From positions 39,760,501 to 39,824,500 of the forward strand of contig NC_091671.1 in the NCBI RefSeq assembly GCF_042453785.1: 64,000 bases of DNA, written 5' to 3'. The position numbers and the translations under genes are program-made. A model generated the notes under the pieces. It did not search any database. It saw only the letters and a program-made list of their open reading frames with translations, and was not told the DNA's origin. The DNA comes from Malus domestica. Taxonomy: Eukaryota > Streptophyta > Magnoliopsida > Rosales > Rosaceae. How positions within the stretch are numbered: the stretch's first letter is position 1; every line of letters begins with the position of its first letter. This document shows, piece after piece, positions 43,651 through 56,208 of this stretch.

Positions 43651-45264
43651 TTAAGACTCTTGATGCTCCGCCAAGAAGTCGGCAATTGCTTGGCCTTTGA
43701 CTGCCATTTGGGGTACATACTGAAAGCTGAACTCTGATAATGCTAGAATCCACTTCCCAATCCTTCCCGTTAACATTGGTTTTGACAACATATACTTTAT
43801 CACATCTGTCTTGACAATGATGTGCACGTGACAAGGTAACATGTAATGCCTCAGCTTACTGGCAGTGAAATATAGAGTTAGGCACAATCTTTCCACTGGA
43901 GAGTATCTTGTTTCTACCTCAGTCAGAATTATACTGAGGTAATACACTGCCTGCTCTTTCCCGCCTTCATTGTTTTGAGCTAGTAGACTTCCGATTGATT
44001 TTTCTGAAGCTGAGATATATAACTTTAAGGGTTTTCCCCTTTGAGGTGGTACCAACACAGGTGGAGAAGTCAAATAGGCTTTAATGCTGCCAAAAGCCCT
44101 TTGGTGTGGTGGTCCCCATTCGAAATCTTCTTTATCCTTCAGTCTCAGCAGAGGAGTCAATGGTTGGATCTTGCCCGCTAAATTGGCAATGAATCTCCTT
44201 AAGAAATTAATTTTGCCTAGCAGCCTCTGAAGTTTTACTTTATTGGTGGGTGAAGGCGACTCCATTCTTGCCCGGGATTTGTTTTTGTCCACTTCTACTC
44301 CTTTTTGATAAACCAGGAATCCCAAAAAGTTGCTTGCTCTCACTCCAAATGCGCACTTTTTGGGATTCATCTTCAGCTTATGGATCTTCATCATTATTAA
44401 AGCTTGCCTGAGGTTTGTTAGATGATGCTCTTCTGTTTTGGATTTTACCATGATGTCATCGATGTACACCTCCATGTTCTGGCCAATCAAATCATGAAAG
44501 ATGGCATTCATTGCCCTTTGGTAGGTTGCACCAGCATTCTTGAGCCCGAATGGCATGACTAGATATTCATATGCCCCCACATGACCAGGACACCTAAAAG
44601 TTGTTTTATGTATATCTTCCTGGGTCATCTTTATCTGATTAGATCCGGCATTTCCATCCATAAAAGATAAGAGTTTATGTTTTACTACTGCATCTATGGA
44701 CAGGTCAGTCATGGGCATGGGATGTTCATCTTTTGGTGTGGCGCCATTAATATTTCTGTAATCAACATAACATCGCACTACTTTTGTTATGGCTTTTAAA
44801 ACAGGTACAATGTTGGCTAACCACTCTACATATTTGGCTGGTCTAATAAATCCAGCTTTTACTAGTCTTTCAATTTCTTCTTTGACCTTCTCTTCTATCT
44901 CCTTTGACATCCTTCGTGGTGCTTGCGTAACAGGTTTATATCCCTCCTTGATGGGCATTCTGTGTTCCACCAAGGTTGAATCTAAACCTGGCATCTCAGT
45001 ATAATGCCAAGCAAAACAATCTTTAAATTCTTGTAAAAGACATATAATCTTCGCCCGATCATTAGTTTCTAACAAGCCACTGATTTGTATAGGTCTTGGA
45101 TCTTCCTCTGTCCCCAAATTAATGACTTCCAAAGGATCTTGAACCTTTGGTGGTGGTTTGTTCGGTTCTGCGCACAAAAATTCAACTAACTCCGGGCTTT
45201 CGGGCAAGTCGTCTGGCCAATCCAAGTCATATATGCACTCGGTCATTCGTATGGCCATATCCAA
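43651..45264 (-). pseudogene. Gypsy reverse transcriptase and first RNase H region
   Basis: A 537-codon open stretch. The reverse transcriptase shows LVMPFGLKNAGATYQRAMN and the YIDD box (MEVYIDDIMVKSK). The connection and first RNase H follow with LKLYISASEKSIGSLLAQ and the HYMLPCHVHIIVKTD-type end. The catalytic YIDD is intact, but upstream and downstream stops and the frame change from the protease region leave no functional polyprotein. Confidence 0.9.
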
Positions 45265-45749
45265 CTCTTCTCCGTAAAGCTCTTATCTACTTTTATCCTG
45301 ATTGGTCGGAGTTCCTAGCTGCCATTCCTGCTCTTTTTTGTCTAAGAGCTCCATTTCTTGCTTTCTTCATTTCCCATACACCAACAGTCTTTTGATCAGG
45401 GACCTGACTGCCATTACCTAATCCTTCCTCTTTTGTTCTATCATTGATGGTGTAGGGATGTTGGGATGATACAAGGTCTATCCCACTCCTCTCTAGTAAT
45501 AAGCATTCTTTGTTATAAATGCTTTTGGGCCGTCACCTTGGTAGGGCGGTCGTTCTCATCTGCTCCTGAACATTTCAGAATTCTTACGTTGGGATTGTAG
45601 AAACTCGCCTCCGCAACATTGGTTGTGGGGAGAAATGGCCGTGATTCGGCCTCCATCATCTCCCAAAAGCCTAGTCCCTCTGTCCCTGCCTCATGATAAA
45701 CAGCCACTTGTTGATGTAGAGTGGAGGGTATGGCGAGACTTTGGTGGAT

Positions 45750-46346
45750 CTAGTCCCTTCCAAGTAAGGCTCCATAGATGGAAGTGCAATCTACCACAAA
45801 GAATGCCAACATGATTTGTTTGGACCCCAAATCCACTTCTAAGGGCAATATCCCATGAGTTTTGGTGATAGCACCCGAGAAGCTTGAAACCGTGAGGTCC
45901 GTAGGAATAAGATCTTCTGTGCCTCTCCCTATCTTTTTCATTTGCTTGGTTGGCAGTACATTAACAGCCGCTCCCCTATCAATTAAAATTCTTTTGAAAG
46001 GCACCCCTTCCAAATGAGCTGCAACATATATTGGCTTAAGATGGTTGGCTAGTAACATGTTTGGACAGCTGAACACCATTTTATCCGTATAGATCCTTAA
46101 AGGACCATCTTTGGATGCTTCAGAAGATTCAGCTTTTCCCGACTCTCTTTCTCCAACCATCTCAACACTAACATGGGCCATTATTGGCTCCGTCGTCACA
46201 TAGTCTCCTTCCAAAGTGGCAGGTTGATTAGGTTCGGCACCAAACATAGCGGATAGCACATACGCCATATTGATATGAAAATTTCTAGGCTTTGGCAGTT
46301 CTTTCTTGCTCCCGATCTGTTCTATGAACTCATCTAACCAGGCCAT
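45750..46346 (-). pseudogene. Gypsy aspartic protease region
   Basis: ILIDRGAAVNVLP is the retropepsin-type active-site segment, with Arg following the Asp where related Tat-like elements usually have a small residue. Downstream PLEVDLGSKQIMLAFFVVD fits the family. It shares a frame with the gag-like blocks, while the reverse transcriptase is in another frame; 45265-45749 contains stops. Confidence 0.8.
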
Positions 46347-46385
46347 TGCATCTTCTGGAAGTAGTGGTTCTGGTGCCCCCTCCTG

Positions 46386-47612
46386 TTAATTCATGCTCAA
46401 ATACGGTGTTTGCTTTGGAACTTCACCGAAAGGATCCACTAATGATAGAAAATGTGGTTTTCTTTCAGGCGAAACAGTTCCAAAACAAATAGGCTCCGTC
46501 TTCCATCCAGGAGTTGGCATCATGATCATATCTTCTTGAGCTCTTCTCAAGATCCTATATTTCCCAGGGTGTAGGCTTTGCGGTACATGGTTTCCTTCAG
46601 CTTCTGTTTTCCTATTAGCCATCTTCACCTCTTTTTTACTCCTCCAGCGGAACTGACTACTCCCCCCAGATGACGTTTTTTCAAACTTTTGATTCTTGGA
46701 TGCTTCAGACGTCGCAGGGGTCTTTAAAGAATTCATGTAGGTCTTGTGCTGCCTTTGGACCCTTCTGACCATGGAGGCTCCTATTTGTTTAACGGGCTGT
46801 CCATTTTTTCCAACCACGTACCATTTTCGCCCGAAGCGGGCAGGGTTATCTTTCTTGACATGATTTGTTATCCTATCATTCCTCTTGACTTATCTTCCCA
46901 TATGGCTATATTGAGGATGTTCTACACCCCTTTCTTTTGGTTTTTTGGCTTCCTTATCTTCCGCCTTCTCAGAAGCTTCATGATTACGAAATATCTCTGA
47001 TAAAGCTCTAGGTTGGGAATCGCCTCCTAACCGCTGAAAAACACTTCGGGAAGTATCTCTTCCTGCAGTCCACCTAGCTTTCTCACGGGCCTCTTTTCTT
47101 TCTTCTTCTTCTTTCCTCATGATCAGTTCATGATCCATGAGGACTCATGTTGGTGGTATTTCAAGCTCACACTCGCATTGGCATTTACTGCAAAGAACCA
47201 TCCCTTTTATTATAGCTGCTTTTGGATGTTCGGGATATCTAATCACCTCTTTTGTGGATTTGTCAGCCAGTCTTCTTTCTTCTATTTCCCTTGCGACTTT
47301 TTCTTTCCCCTTTTCGACCCATGCCATACTGATCATATTTACTGGGGCCTCTGAGAAGGGATCTGTATGTTTGTCCACCATTGCTTCTTCTGACTGGCTG
47401 GTTTTAAGTCTTTCTCTTTCCTTATCATCTTTTCCCTTAAGTTGAGGTAAAGATATAGGAATAGTCAGTCTTATAACCAGGTCTGCTTTCCTTCTGAAGC
47501 CTGCGGAGGCGCTCTCCAGTCTTTGCAACATTTGCAACAAGGTAGTTTGCAAGTCTTCATTAAAATTTTCTGGAACAACCGCTATTTTTATGTCTTCAGG
47601 TTTTCTTGACAT
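46386..47612 (-). pseudogene. Gypsy gag-like region
   Basis: Three blocks (47612-47145, 47138-46890, 46817-46386) are in one frame, separated by stops (TGA near 47142, TAA near 46887, and TAA at 46383-46385). A Cys cluster CSKCQCECELEIPP lies at the end of the first block. The rest is highly charged with no CCHC knuckle. The large retrotransposon-gag domain is not evident, so part of gag may be lost. Confidence 0.7.
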
Positions 47613-47668
47613 ATTTCTTTGGTAAGTAAGATCTGATTAAAGAAATCCCACCAAGCATGCCAAAACTA

Positions 47669-49143
47669 TGTTCGTGGCTAGAATTTCCATTGGGGATGTT
47701 TCCTAACAGACGAGCACATAGCTCCCCGAGAGGTTGGCGCCGGTTGATGCTTTCTGTCGGGCTTCTACTCACTAGCGGGCTTGTCGGGCAAAGCTTGTCA
47801 GACAAAGCTGAAAGAGAAGGACAAGGTTAATTTTGAAAGGTGCCTTTGTGGGGCCTTAAGTATAGGCCTTGAGGCTTACAATCAAGATTAACTTTTAGGT
47901 GTTCAAGCGTGCCACTGCCATCTTTAGCATGGCAGATGTTAAGTTTTAGTTGTATATATACCCGAGAGGCTGTTTTAGTTATGAAAGGTGCCTTTGTGGG
48001 GCCTTAGGTGTAGGCCTTGAGGCTCACAATCACGAACTAACCTAGTACTCGAACATATAATGTTTGTTTCATTGATTGCAGAAGTATTATGACTTTTATA
48101 CTTCTAATTACCCGAGCCCGAAGAGCAGAATGAATCCAAATAGGTGCCTTTGTAGGGCCTTAGATGTAGGCCTTGAGGCTTCCCATCAAAATTACTTCTA
48201 TACTCAAACGTTCCATGATAATCATAATATAACAGAAATACAACTAAGAAATAGGTCGATTACTTGCGCCCCAAGTAACTTCGGACTTCTTGTTATCAAA
48301 GACTGTCGTGGATAGGTTAAGTCCACATAAAGTTCTTTTTTATGCCTTGAGACCAAGGACTTTTGAATGATCAATCTTACATGCCCGAGGGTTTAGAACT
48401 CAAATCTAATTTAAACTGTGAATACAGATTCCAATCGGATTCAAGAACTGAGAAGTCTTTTAATCATTAACTTGCTAGAAATAATTTGGATACAAATGGA
48501 AGTATACAACATATTACTAGACTTATGAATGAAAAGACAAAAACAAAGAGGGTCGGGCAAGGCTGGTCGTCTTGCAACTTCCTATCTTTGTGATTTATAA
48601 AGGGGTTTAAGAGCTTAGAAAGAGGGATAGGGGGATGAGTTTACAGAAGGAAATCGATACTACAACAAGATTTAGACAAGGTAGCAGAGCTTTTACAAAT
48701 GCTTTTGGTGAGGGTTGATCCCGAAAGGGATGAAGGCTTGGGCTGATTACAGCTTCGTTGAAGGCAAATTTGGCTTGAGCAGAGTTTGTGTATTTGTTTG
48801 TTTGTTTGAGTGTCCTTATCTCTAATTTCTCTTTCTTCTTTTATAGACAGTTTGGCTTGGCCTCCTGTAGCATTAATCTTGCCCGAATGCAGCTTAAAGG
48901 CAATGACTCATCAGCTTTTTACTTGTACTACCACTGTAAAGTGCTTTTTGGGATGATTAGTTGGCTGGTCTACACCACTTGGTCTCTAGGTAGGTGAGCA
49001 AATGGTTCAAATGATCTGCACCTAGTCGGGAAAAGCCTTTTTCTGCCTTCTGGGCTTTGGTTGAGCTTCAGGCTCATTTCCTCCTAGTCCTTCTTTTGGG
49101 CCAACTCCCTTTTGAGCCCAAAGTTCAAGTTTTAACCCAAACA
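47669..49143 (-). repeat. 5' LTR of the gypsy element
   Basis: 1475 bp, plus-strand TGTTCGTGG to CCCAAACA. It carries the same three internal 50-bp blocks as the 3' LTR and an extra cttgtcagacaaag near 47792 not present there. Confidence 0.9.
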
Positions 49144-49598
49144 CAAAACAAACAGATGTCAGCAGAAAGAAAAAAAATAAATTTTCCAATCTACACGTAT
49201 AACATATGCAAAGTCAAACCACACACCCACTTAACTCCTCAAAAGTCCAAACATTGATGCGAGAAGCCTTATATTGAAGATTATCCATTTTTTGGATTAG
49301 TAAATGAATATCATCTTTATAAGAAAGTTGATCAAAGGAGCTGGGATTTTCAAGGAGCTAGAGGGATGGGAAATATCCTATGTGAGTCTAGTTTGATGGT
49401 GGAGGCGGAAGCAATGAGGGTGGCTTTGTTGGCTTGTATGGAAAAAGGCTTTGGGAAATAGATTCGTTGATTACGGTGGACATGTTAAATGGAGTATTAC
49501 AACCAGATGCCGTCATTGAAGGTATTCTTTGGGACATTCAGCAGCTAAAGGAGCAATTAAGTTCGATTGAGTTTCCTCTCATTCCATGTGCTTGTAAT

Positions 49599-49806
49599 TG
49601 TTAACAAACCAACTGTATGGAAAAAACTTAGAGAAGAAGATATCGAACACAAAGAAATAGAGAGAGAAAGTAGAGAGGGAAAAATAATCTTGTTATATTT
49701 TCTTATGTTTATGACAAGACTCATCTCTTATAAATACAACACACCTTATGACTAACATTCACAACCCTAATACAATTATGACACATGGCATAGCTATATC
49801 CTAACA
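49599..49806 (-). repeat. 3' LTR of the copia element
   Basis: 208 bp, plus-strand TGTTAACAAACC to ATATCCTAACA. It differs from the other LTR at four positions (gaaaaaac/gaagaaac, cacaaag/cacagag, acaagac/acaacac, aacattc/aacgttc). Confidence 0.95.
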
Positions 49807-50571
49807 TTCCCCCTCAAGCTTATGCTTGGAAGAACCAAGCATAAGATTGTTACAATGTGAGCTAAATAGAGGATAACATAAGCCCTTGGTAAAGATGTCA
49901 GCATGCTGCTCTGAGGATGCAACAAACTGCAAGATAATGGAACCTTGTTGAACACGTTCTCGAACAAAATGACAATCGATTTCAATATGTTTAGCTTTAG
50001 AATGTAAGACGGGATTTGTTGCCAGTGCCATAGCAAAAATATTGTCATAGTGTAAAAGAGGAACGTCTGAACAGGGAAGATGCAAGTCATTGAGTATTTG
50101 TTGTAACCAAACCACCTCAGCAGTTGTTGTCGCCATATCACGATACTCAGCCTCGATCGATGAATGACTAACCGTGTGCTGCTTCTTAGAACTCCAAGAT
50201 ACAGGATTATTGCCTAGGAATACGATAAAACCTGTGGTGGATCTCCTGTCATTAGGATCCCCATCCCAATCAGCATCCGTATATGCTTTAAGATCCATAT
50301 TTCCAGGTTGAAAACACAAGCCAAGATTCATGGACCCTCGAAGGTACCGCAATATCCATTTAACAGCAATGAAATGACTATCCAGAAGTGAGTGCATGAA
50401 TTGACAAACTTGATTGACCGAGTATGCAATATCCAGTCGTGTAAATGTCAAATATTGGAGAGCACCAACAATGCTGCGATAGATACCCGGATCATGGAAA
50501 GGAAGACTACCATGATTCAGCAGCTTCTGAGTTAGATGACAAGGAGTTGTACACGGTTTGCAATCCATCAT
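49801..50571 (-). pseudogene. Copia RNase H and end of the reverse transcriptase
   Basis: The start continues the connection domain (MMDCKPCTTPCHLTQKLL), and YTDADWDGDPNDRRSTTGF with VSHSSIEAEYRDMA is the copia RNase H with its D-E residues. It lies one frame away from the reverse transcriptase, consistent with a single-base loss near 50605-50620. Confidence 0.9.
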
Positions 50572-50582
50572 ATTTGTCTTAG

Positions 50583-52166
50583 TTAGAAGATTAGTAACAT
50601 ACTTGGTTGATGCACCAGGAAACCTGTAGGTTGATAATCAATCTGAAGACCAAGGAAATAGTGTAAAATCCCGAGGTCCTTCATATCAAATTCAGTTGTT
50701 AACTGATCTATGACAGCTTGAACTTGAGTATCACAATCACCACTGAGAATTATATCATCAACATATAATAACAGTACAACAATAGACTGACCATTCTGCT
50801 TCACATATAACGATGGATCAGCATATGAGGATTTAAAACCCAAGGTAAGAAGAAACCTGGAAAATCTGTCATTCCAAGCTCGAGGAGCTTGCTTAAGGCC
50901 ATAGAGAGACCGGTCCAATTTGCACACAAACTCAGGATGATCAGGATCAATGAAGCCTTGTAGCTGAGACATATACACCTTTTCATCAAGAAAACCATGA
51001 AGAAAAGCGTTCTTGACATCTAATTGTTTTAATTTCCAACGTTTTGTAGCAGCTAGGGACAACAGAAGTCTCACCGTGGTTGGCTTGACGACAGGATTGA
51101 AAGTTTCATGATAGTTAAGACCGGCTTCTTGGGAAAAACCCTTGGCCACCAACCTGGCCTTGTATCGAGCAACTGAACCATCCGGATTACGTTTGATCTT
51201 ATAGATCCATTTACAACCAACCAAGTTCTTGTTAGGTGGAAGAGGAACTAATCTCCAGGTTTTCTGCTTCACAAGAGCTGCCATTTCATCTTCCATAGCT
51301 TGTCTCCACTCAGAGGACTGAACAGCAACCTTGAAAGACTGTGGCTCAGTGATAGAAGAAGACTGTACCTGAGCAAGAAGAGTCTTCTTTTTTAATATGC
51401 CAGATTTCGACCTTGTTTGCATTGGATGTGTATTGATTTGAGACACTGGAACATGATGCAGTGCTTGAACTTGAGAAGTAGTAACATCATGATTAATATC
51501 AGCATGCTCCACAGACTGTGCAACTGTGGCCTCAGTAGGTAAGCGTTGAGAAGAGATAAGATCACCAAGTATGGAGGAAGAGGACTGAGTAACAGAATGA
51601 GAATCTGTGGTATGGGAAGAAGAAGAAGGAAATGGACTATGGGGAAAAGGAATAGGAATAAAAGATGGATGTTGAAATGTATTGGGATGAGGTATAATCG
51701 ACGGTGCCAATGATGGTGAACTAGAAACAGAACCTGGTAAGCTAGGAAATGTATCTTCATCAAACACAACATGCCTAGAGACAATTAGTTTATGGTCTCG
51801 GATAGCATAGAAAATATATCCTTTGTACTGAGCTGCATAACCCAGAAATATGCACTGTGTAGTTTTTGGTTCCAACTTGTTGTGTCTATAGGGTTTTAAA
51901 GTAGGGTAACATGCACATCCAAAGACTCTTAAATGATCAAGCCTAGGTGGAGAGTGATATAACTTTTCAAATGGGGAATGCATATGTAAAACAGGTGTAG
52001 GCATTCGATTGATAAGAAATGTGGCTATGACACAAGCATGAAACCAAAACTGTGAAGGAATAGAGGCTTTTTGTAGTAAAGTAAGGGCAGTTTCAACTAT
52101 GTGACGATTTTTTCTCTCAACCAACCCATTTTGTTCAGGAGTATAGGGACAAGACTTTTGATGCAA
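50583..52166 (-). pseudogene. Copia integrase end and reverse transcriptase
   Basis: The start SCPYTPEQNGLVERKNRHIV supplies the catalytic Glu of the integrase. Then come a Pro/Ser-rich linker, the reverse transcriptase block WKLKQLDVKNAFLHGFLDEK, and VVLLLYVDDIILSG with an intact YVDD box. A TAG near 52190 separates it from the rest of the integrase. Confidence 0.92.
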
Positions 52167-52190
52167 TATACCTTTGGTTCTAAGAAACTT

Positions 52191-52589
52191 CTAAAACATA
52201 GATCCAACAAACTCTCCACCACCATCACTTTGTAAGACTTTGATAGTAACATAAAATGAATTTTGAATGAAAGCATGAAACTGAATAAAGGTTTCACAAA
52301 CTGCAGCTTTATTCATGATTGGAAAAATCCATGTATATCTTGTACATTCATCTATGAAAGACACATAGTACCTATAACCCTCTATAGACATGATAGGTGC
52401 AGGGCCCCACACATCTGTGTGAATGACTTCAAATGGTACATTGGACTTAGATGCTGCTAATGGGAATGGTAATTTTGTAAACTTGCCTTGTAAGCAAGAG
52501 GTACATGGTTGAGGAACAGAATGACAATGGAAAGAAATATCTGCCTTACTAAGAGCAGATTGAACTACATAATTGGTGGGATGACCCAA
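52191..52589 (-). pseudogene. Copia integrase catalytic core
   Basis: EVIHTDVWGPAPIMSIEGYR and VLQSDGGGEFVGSMF hold the two catalytic Asp residues of the DDE triad; the Glu lies beyond an in-frame stop. The GAG-pre-integrase motif LWHCRLGHPTN is just upstream near 52600, after another stop near 52645. Confidence 0.9.
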
Positions 52590-52646
52590 TCTGCAATGCC
52601 ACAGGGTAGTATTAACTTTCTGGCCAAGATAAGCAGCAGGTTTGAT

Positions 52647-53401
52647 CTATGGTTGTTTGAGCAAAGGAAGTGGGTAAACAGCATTGTTACTCAGTCCTTG
52701 AAAGAGAACCTTGTTGGTGACCTTGTCCTGTATGCACACAAAAAACTCATCAACAATGCATCGACAATTATTGTCCTTACATAATTGATGCATGGAAAGT
52801 AAATGTTGAGATAATTGTGGAACATGAAGCACTGTTTTTAACTGAAGTTTATGAGAATGAGTAATAAGAGAAGACTGTCCAATATGTGAAATATGTAAAC
52901 CTTCACCATTAACCCCAGTTACAGTTTTAGTGGATGGATATGGGGTAGGAGCTTGTAGACAGGACAGATCAGAGGTCATATGATTGGTAGCACCAGAATC
53001 AAGCAGCCAATACTCTTGCGGAGGTGCAGAAGGTGAGAAGTTAGTTCTTGCAGTGAAAGCAACGGGAGAAGTAGCTTGTTGTGACATGTTCTGATGCTGC
53101 ACATAGGGTGGATGCATTTGTTGAATCGGAGCAGGAGCTTGAAATTGTTGAGACTGATATTGTTGAACAGGAGCAGGAGCCTGAAACTGGTAAGACTGAT
53201 ACATAGGCTGAGACATGGGCATAGGAGAAGTACCCCTGTCGAAACATGTAGCTGCAGTGTGACCAACCCTATTGCAAATTTGGCACCCACGCTGAAAACA
53301 ATGGAGTGCAGAGTGTCCTTTTTTATCACAAATTTGACAGACCAACATAGGATTATAAGGTTATGGAGTTTGAAAACTAGATTGTGGTTGAGACTGAGCA
53401 T
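52647..53401 (-). pseudogene. Copia zinc knuckles and protease
   Basis: Two CCHC knuckles are present (CQICDKKGHSALHC and CQICNRVGHTAATC), followed by a Gln/Pro-rich linker and the retropepsin active site WLLDSGATNHMTSDL. A TAA near 53361 lies just upstream in this frame. Confidence 0.9.
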
Positions 53402-53470
53402 TGGTTTGAACAGACCCCTGATAACCTGAGTGAAATTTGTTCCCTTCCCTTTTCCTTTGTACTTGAAATT

Positions 53471-54418
53471 TTACCCCCTGAAATTATTATAAGTGCCAGA
53501 TCCTACTTGGGACACAAATGCATAAAGACCATGTGGAGCTTGAAGTGAGAGTGACTGAAACTGTGGAAGTGGAGGTAGTTGATGCACCGGAGCCATGTTA
53601 GGCATTTGAGCTAGTTGGGGCATTTGAGGAACATAACAGAATGATGAGCCAGTATCATAGTTACCCGCACTAGATTTGGTACCATATGACCCTCCAAACT
53701 CATGTATGGAACCAGACCTATTAGCATACATTGCAGCCATTAGAGGTTGTTTGAGACTTTTTTCAATTGTTGCTTCTTCTGCCTTCAACTGAGACCTAAG
53801 CTCCTGCAGGGACACAAGATTTTCTCTTCCTCGAATAACAGCCTTAATAGTGTTGTATTCAGTTGGTAAGCCTCTGAGAGCAACTATGACAATATCTTCA
53901 TCGGGAATAGCAACACCCACTGCAGCTAACTGGTCTCTACAATCTTTGATGCGTTGAAGATAAAGATCAATAGATTCAGCCCATTTCTTAATATTCTGCA
54001 GATCAATTTTCATTTGGACAATACTTGTTCTAGTCATACTCGAGAGCCTCTCTTTCAAGTTAATCCACATTTCCTTGGAGCTTTGACACACAATGACACT
54101 CGATAGGGCAGCAGGAGACAAAGTAGCAATGATAAGAGTCATCAAGGCTTTATCATGAATCTTCCAAACTTTATAGGCATCAGTTATGACAACACGATTA
54201 ATCACAAGGCCATATTCAGTAGTCATATATTTCTCAGGACAGGGGATAGAGCCATCAAGAAATCCCATAATACCATTACCTTCTAACAGTAAATCGAGTT
54301 GAAAATTCCATGTGATATAGTTAGAATCATCTAACTTGACTGTGACTGTATTGCCAACACTTGGTATTAGGGAAGAAATAGGAGATTGTGTAAGAGCTAA
54401 TTGGGCTGTGATCACCAT
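53471..54418 (-). pseudogene. Copia gag
   Basis: 315 codons open from MVITAQLALTQSPISSLIPS, with the UBN2/gag-2 type features VKLDDSNYITWNFQLDLLLE and later IALRGLPTEYNTIKA-like sequence. It ends at a stop right after a run of five G residues near 53475, where a one-base change shifts it out of frame with the zinc knuckles. Confidence 0.9.
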
Positions 54419-54822
54419 GTTTAATCAAGAAACAACAATCTTTACAGCAATATAGAAGTAATCAAGGACTGCTTAATCACCACACAACAATCCGTGCGTC
54501 AATCAGAAGTAATCAAGAACCAACGATTAACAGAAATCTCCAACTCAATTCAATTCTGAAGAGCAACAAGAAATTCAACAAAATCACCACACGAATCTGA
54601 ACAAGACGATAAGGAATTCGACCAATACCTCCAGCCAAGACGACGATCAACAACGACAACAACTTCACGAAGAGCAACCAACTTCGACCAACTTAGGCAA
54701 GAAAACTCCAAAATTCTAGGGTTGCAGAAACCAAGATTCACCAGAGACCACGAAACCACCGGAGCAAAAACGAAGAGACGCGGAAGCACCAGGATCGTCA
54801 GGCGACGGCGTTAACCATTGCT

Positions 54823-54835
54823 GGCGATGATACCA
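54823..54835 (-). promoter_or_regulatory. Copia primer-binding site
   Basis: Minus strand TGGTATCATCGCC, directly next to the 5' LTR. It resembles the initiator-tRNA-Met site TGGTATCAGAGC used by most plant copia elements. Confidence 0.85.
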
Positions 54836-55043
54836 TGTTAACAAACCAACTGTATGGAAGAAACTTAGAGAAGAAGATATCGAACACAGAGAAATAGAGA
54901 GAGAAAGTAGAGAGGGAAAAATAATCTTGTTATATTTTCTTATGTTTATGACAACACTCATCTCTTATAAATACAACACACCTTATGACTAACGTTCACA
55001 ACCCTAATACAATTATGACACATGGCATAGCTATATCCTAACA
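54836..55043 (-). repeat. 5' LTR of the copia element
   Basis: 208 bp, same ends as the 3' LTR, with four differences. The shared tcttataaatacaaca sequence reads tgttgtatttataaga on the minus strand and holds a TATA-like box. Confidence 0.95.
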
Positions 55044-55201
55044 GTAATGGGGCTACACATCAGGTGGCATCTTATGTCACGAGTGTGGGGGTTATCATAT
55101 GTGGGATTGCTTTGAACCAAAGTGGTTGTTTAATTCTTTGGCTTCTGATGTAAACATTTCAATTCGTATCTAATAATATTTGCTCTTTGACAAAAAAAAA
55201 A

Positions 55202-56200
55202 ATTATATATATATAAAAGAAACTAGATCGAGTTGCAAAGGTAGAGTACTACAAACAAGTAGCACTCTTTAATATTTATCTAACCCTTTGGGGATGCTAA
55301 AGAACCACCCACGCCCGCATTTGTTAAATTCCACATATTTCTAGCATGATAGGAGGCTCATTTAACAAGCTATGTATAGCTTTGAGTTATAGCCAACCCG
55401 ATAAAAAATTTTGACTCCGTCTCTACAAGCGAGGGTTCAGTTGTATATGTATATCATGTCTTTCAGAAGGGCCAAGGGAATATTTTCTGTCCACTTACAG
55501 TTCCACACCCGATGATAGTACGTATCAGCTGAGATCATGTTCGTGATGTGGGGAATTAATATATACCCCAAATCGTATCTTGGGTTTTGTCAACCCTACC
55601 AAATTGGTGCAACTGCTTGCAGAAATAATCCACATTCATCGAGATAGCTTTTGTGAAAGCAATCTCTTTAGGAACCTCATGCATGCCGATCAAACCGGCC
55701 AATTATTTATCACACGTTTTGTTGTAAAGAATAAGAAAAGTTGGCTGAAATGAGGATTTTAGTATTTTAATTGTTGTTGATCAAAATCAAATAACGGCAA
55801 GTGGCGCTCTACTATTTAAATGTTAGCAATTGAAGTTCGTATTTATTCAGCCAATTTCCCATAGAAATAAACCATTTAAATGTTTGATAGGCTAGCAAAG
55901 TTGGATATGAAATGAAATAAGAGATATTTATTGATTTGGAATTTCTTCTTTTTTCCCCTTCCATTCTTTCTTGGATTTTCATGCTGCGAAGGGCCAAAGG
56001 GGCAAGATTAATTAATGAGTTGATGACCTTTAATCAGAATCTTACGTATCCAAATATTTTCTTTTCTTGACTTTAAATATAAGCTTTTCGGTTCTCTTCA
56101 TTGGTCGAATAGGACGCGAATCTCGTTATCTTACTCATTAGATAAACCCAACTTCTTTATCCACTTAACTAGATATTCTTAAAAAAACCCAATCTTATGA
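55202..56200. other. Spacer, no gene recognised
   Basis: AT-rich sequence between the LINE tail and the first long-TIR element. A frame at 55812-55997 has no known domain. Confidence 0.4.
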
Positions 56201-56208
56201 TTTTCATT

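Larger units (their letters stand above)
40141..49143 (-). mobile_element. Ty3/gypsy retrotransposon, Tat-like, complete ends, coding dead
   Basis: A 9003-bp element with LTRs at 40141-41622 and 47669-49143 and the 5-bp duplication caaaa (40136-40140 and 49144-49148). It reads on the minus strand: gag-like region, protease, reverse transcriptase with RNase H, a second RNase H and an integrase end. A PBS-like TTTTGGCATGCTTGGTGGGA lies beside the 5' LTR (47646-47668) and a polypurine tract GAAGGGGGCAC before the 3' LTR (41623-41633). A second, archaeal-type RNase H after the first is the hallmark of Tat/Ogre elements. Several stops and loss of the integrase core show it is inactive. LTRs are similar but carry small indels. 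Confidence 0.93.
49599..55043 (-). mobile_element. Ty1/copia retrotransposon, complete, young, coding broken
   Basis: 5445 bp, with 208-bp LTRs at 49599-49806 and 54836-55043 and the 5-bp duplication gtaat (49594-49598, 55044-55048). On the minus strand the order is gag, zinc knuckle plus protease, integrase, reverse transcriptase, RNase H, the copia order. The PBS TGGTATCATCGCC directly follows the 5' LTR, and a polypurine tract with gaggggga precedes the 3' LTR. The two LTRs differ at four of 208 positions. The coding region has two frame changes and three stops. The short LTR and gag type suggest the Ale/Retrofit lineage (inference). Confidence 0.95.
49260..55200 (+). mobile_element. LINE 3' end, split by the copia element
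   Basis: Plus-strand segments 49260-49598 and 55049-55200 form one LINE tail once the copia element is removed. The left part gives EAEAMRVALLACMEKGFG-type RNase H sequence, and the right part continues with HQVASYVTRVGGYHMWDCFE and WLFNSLASDVNISIRI before a stop. After it come taataatatttgctctttgac and a poly-A run at 55191-55201. The 5' part of the LINE is absent, as usual for truncated copies. Confidence 0.8.
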
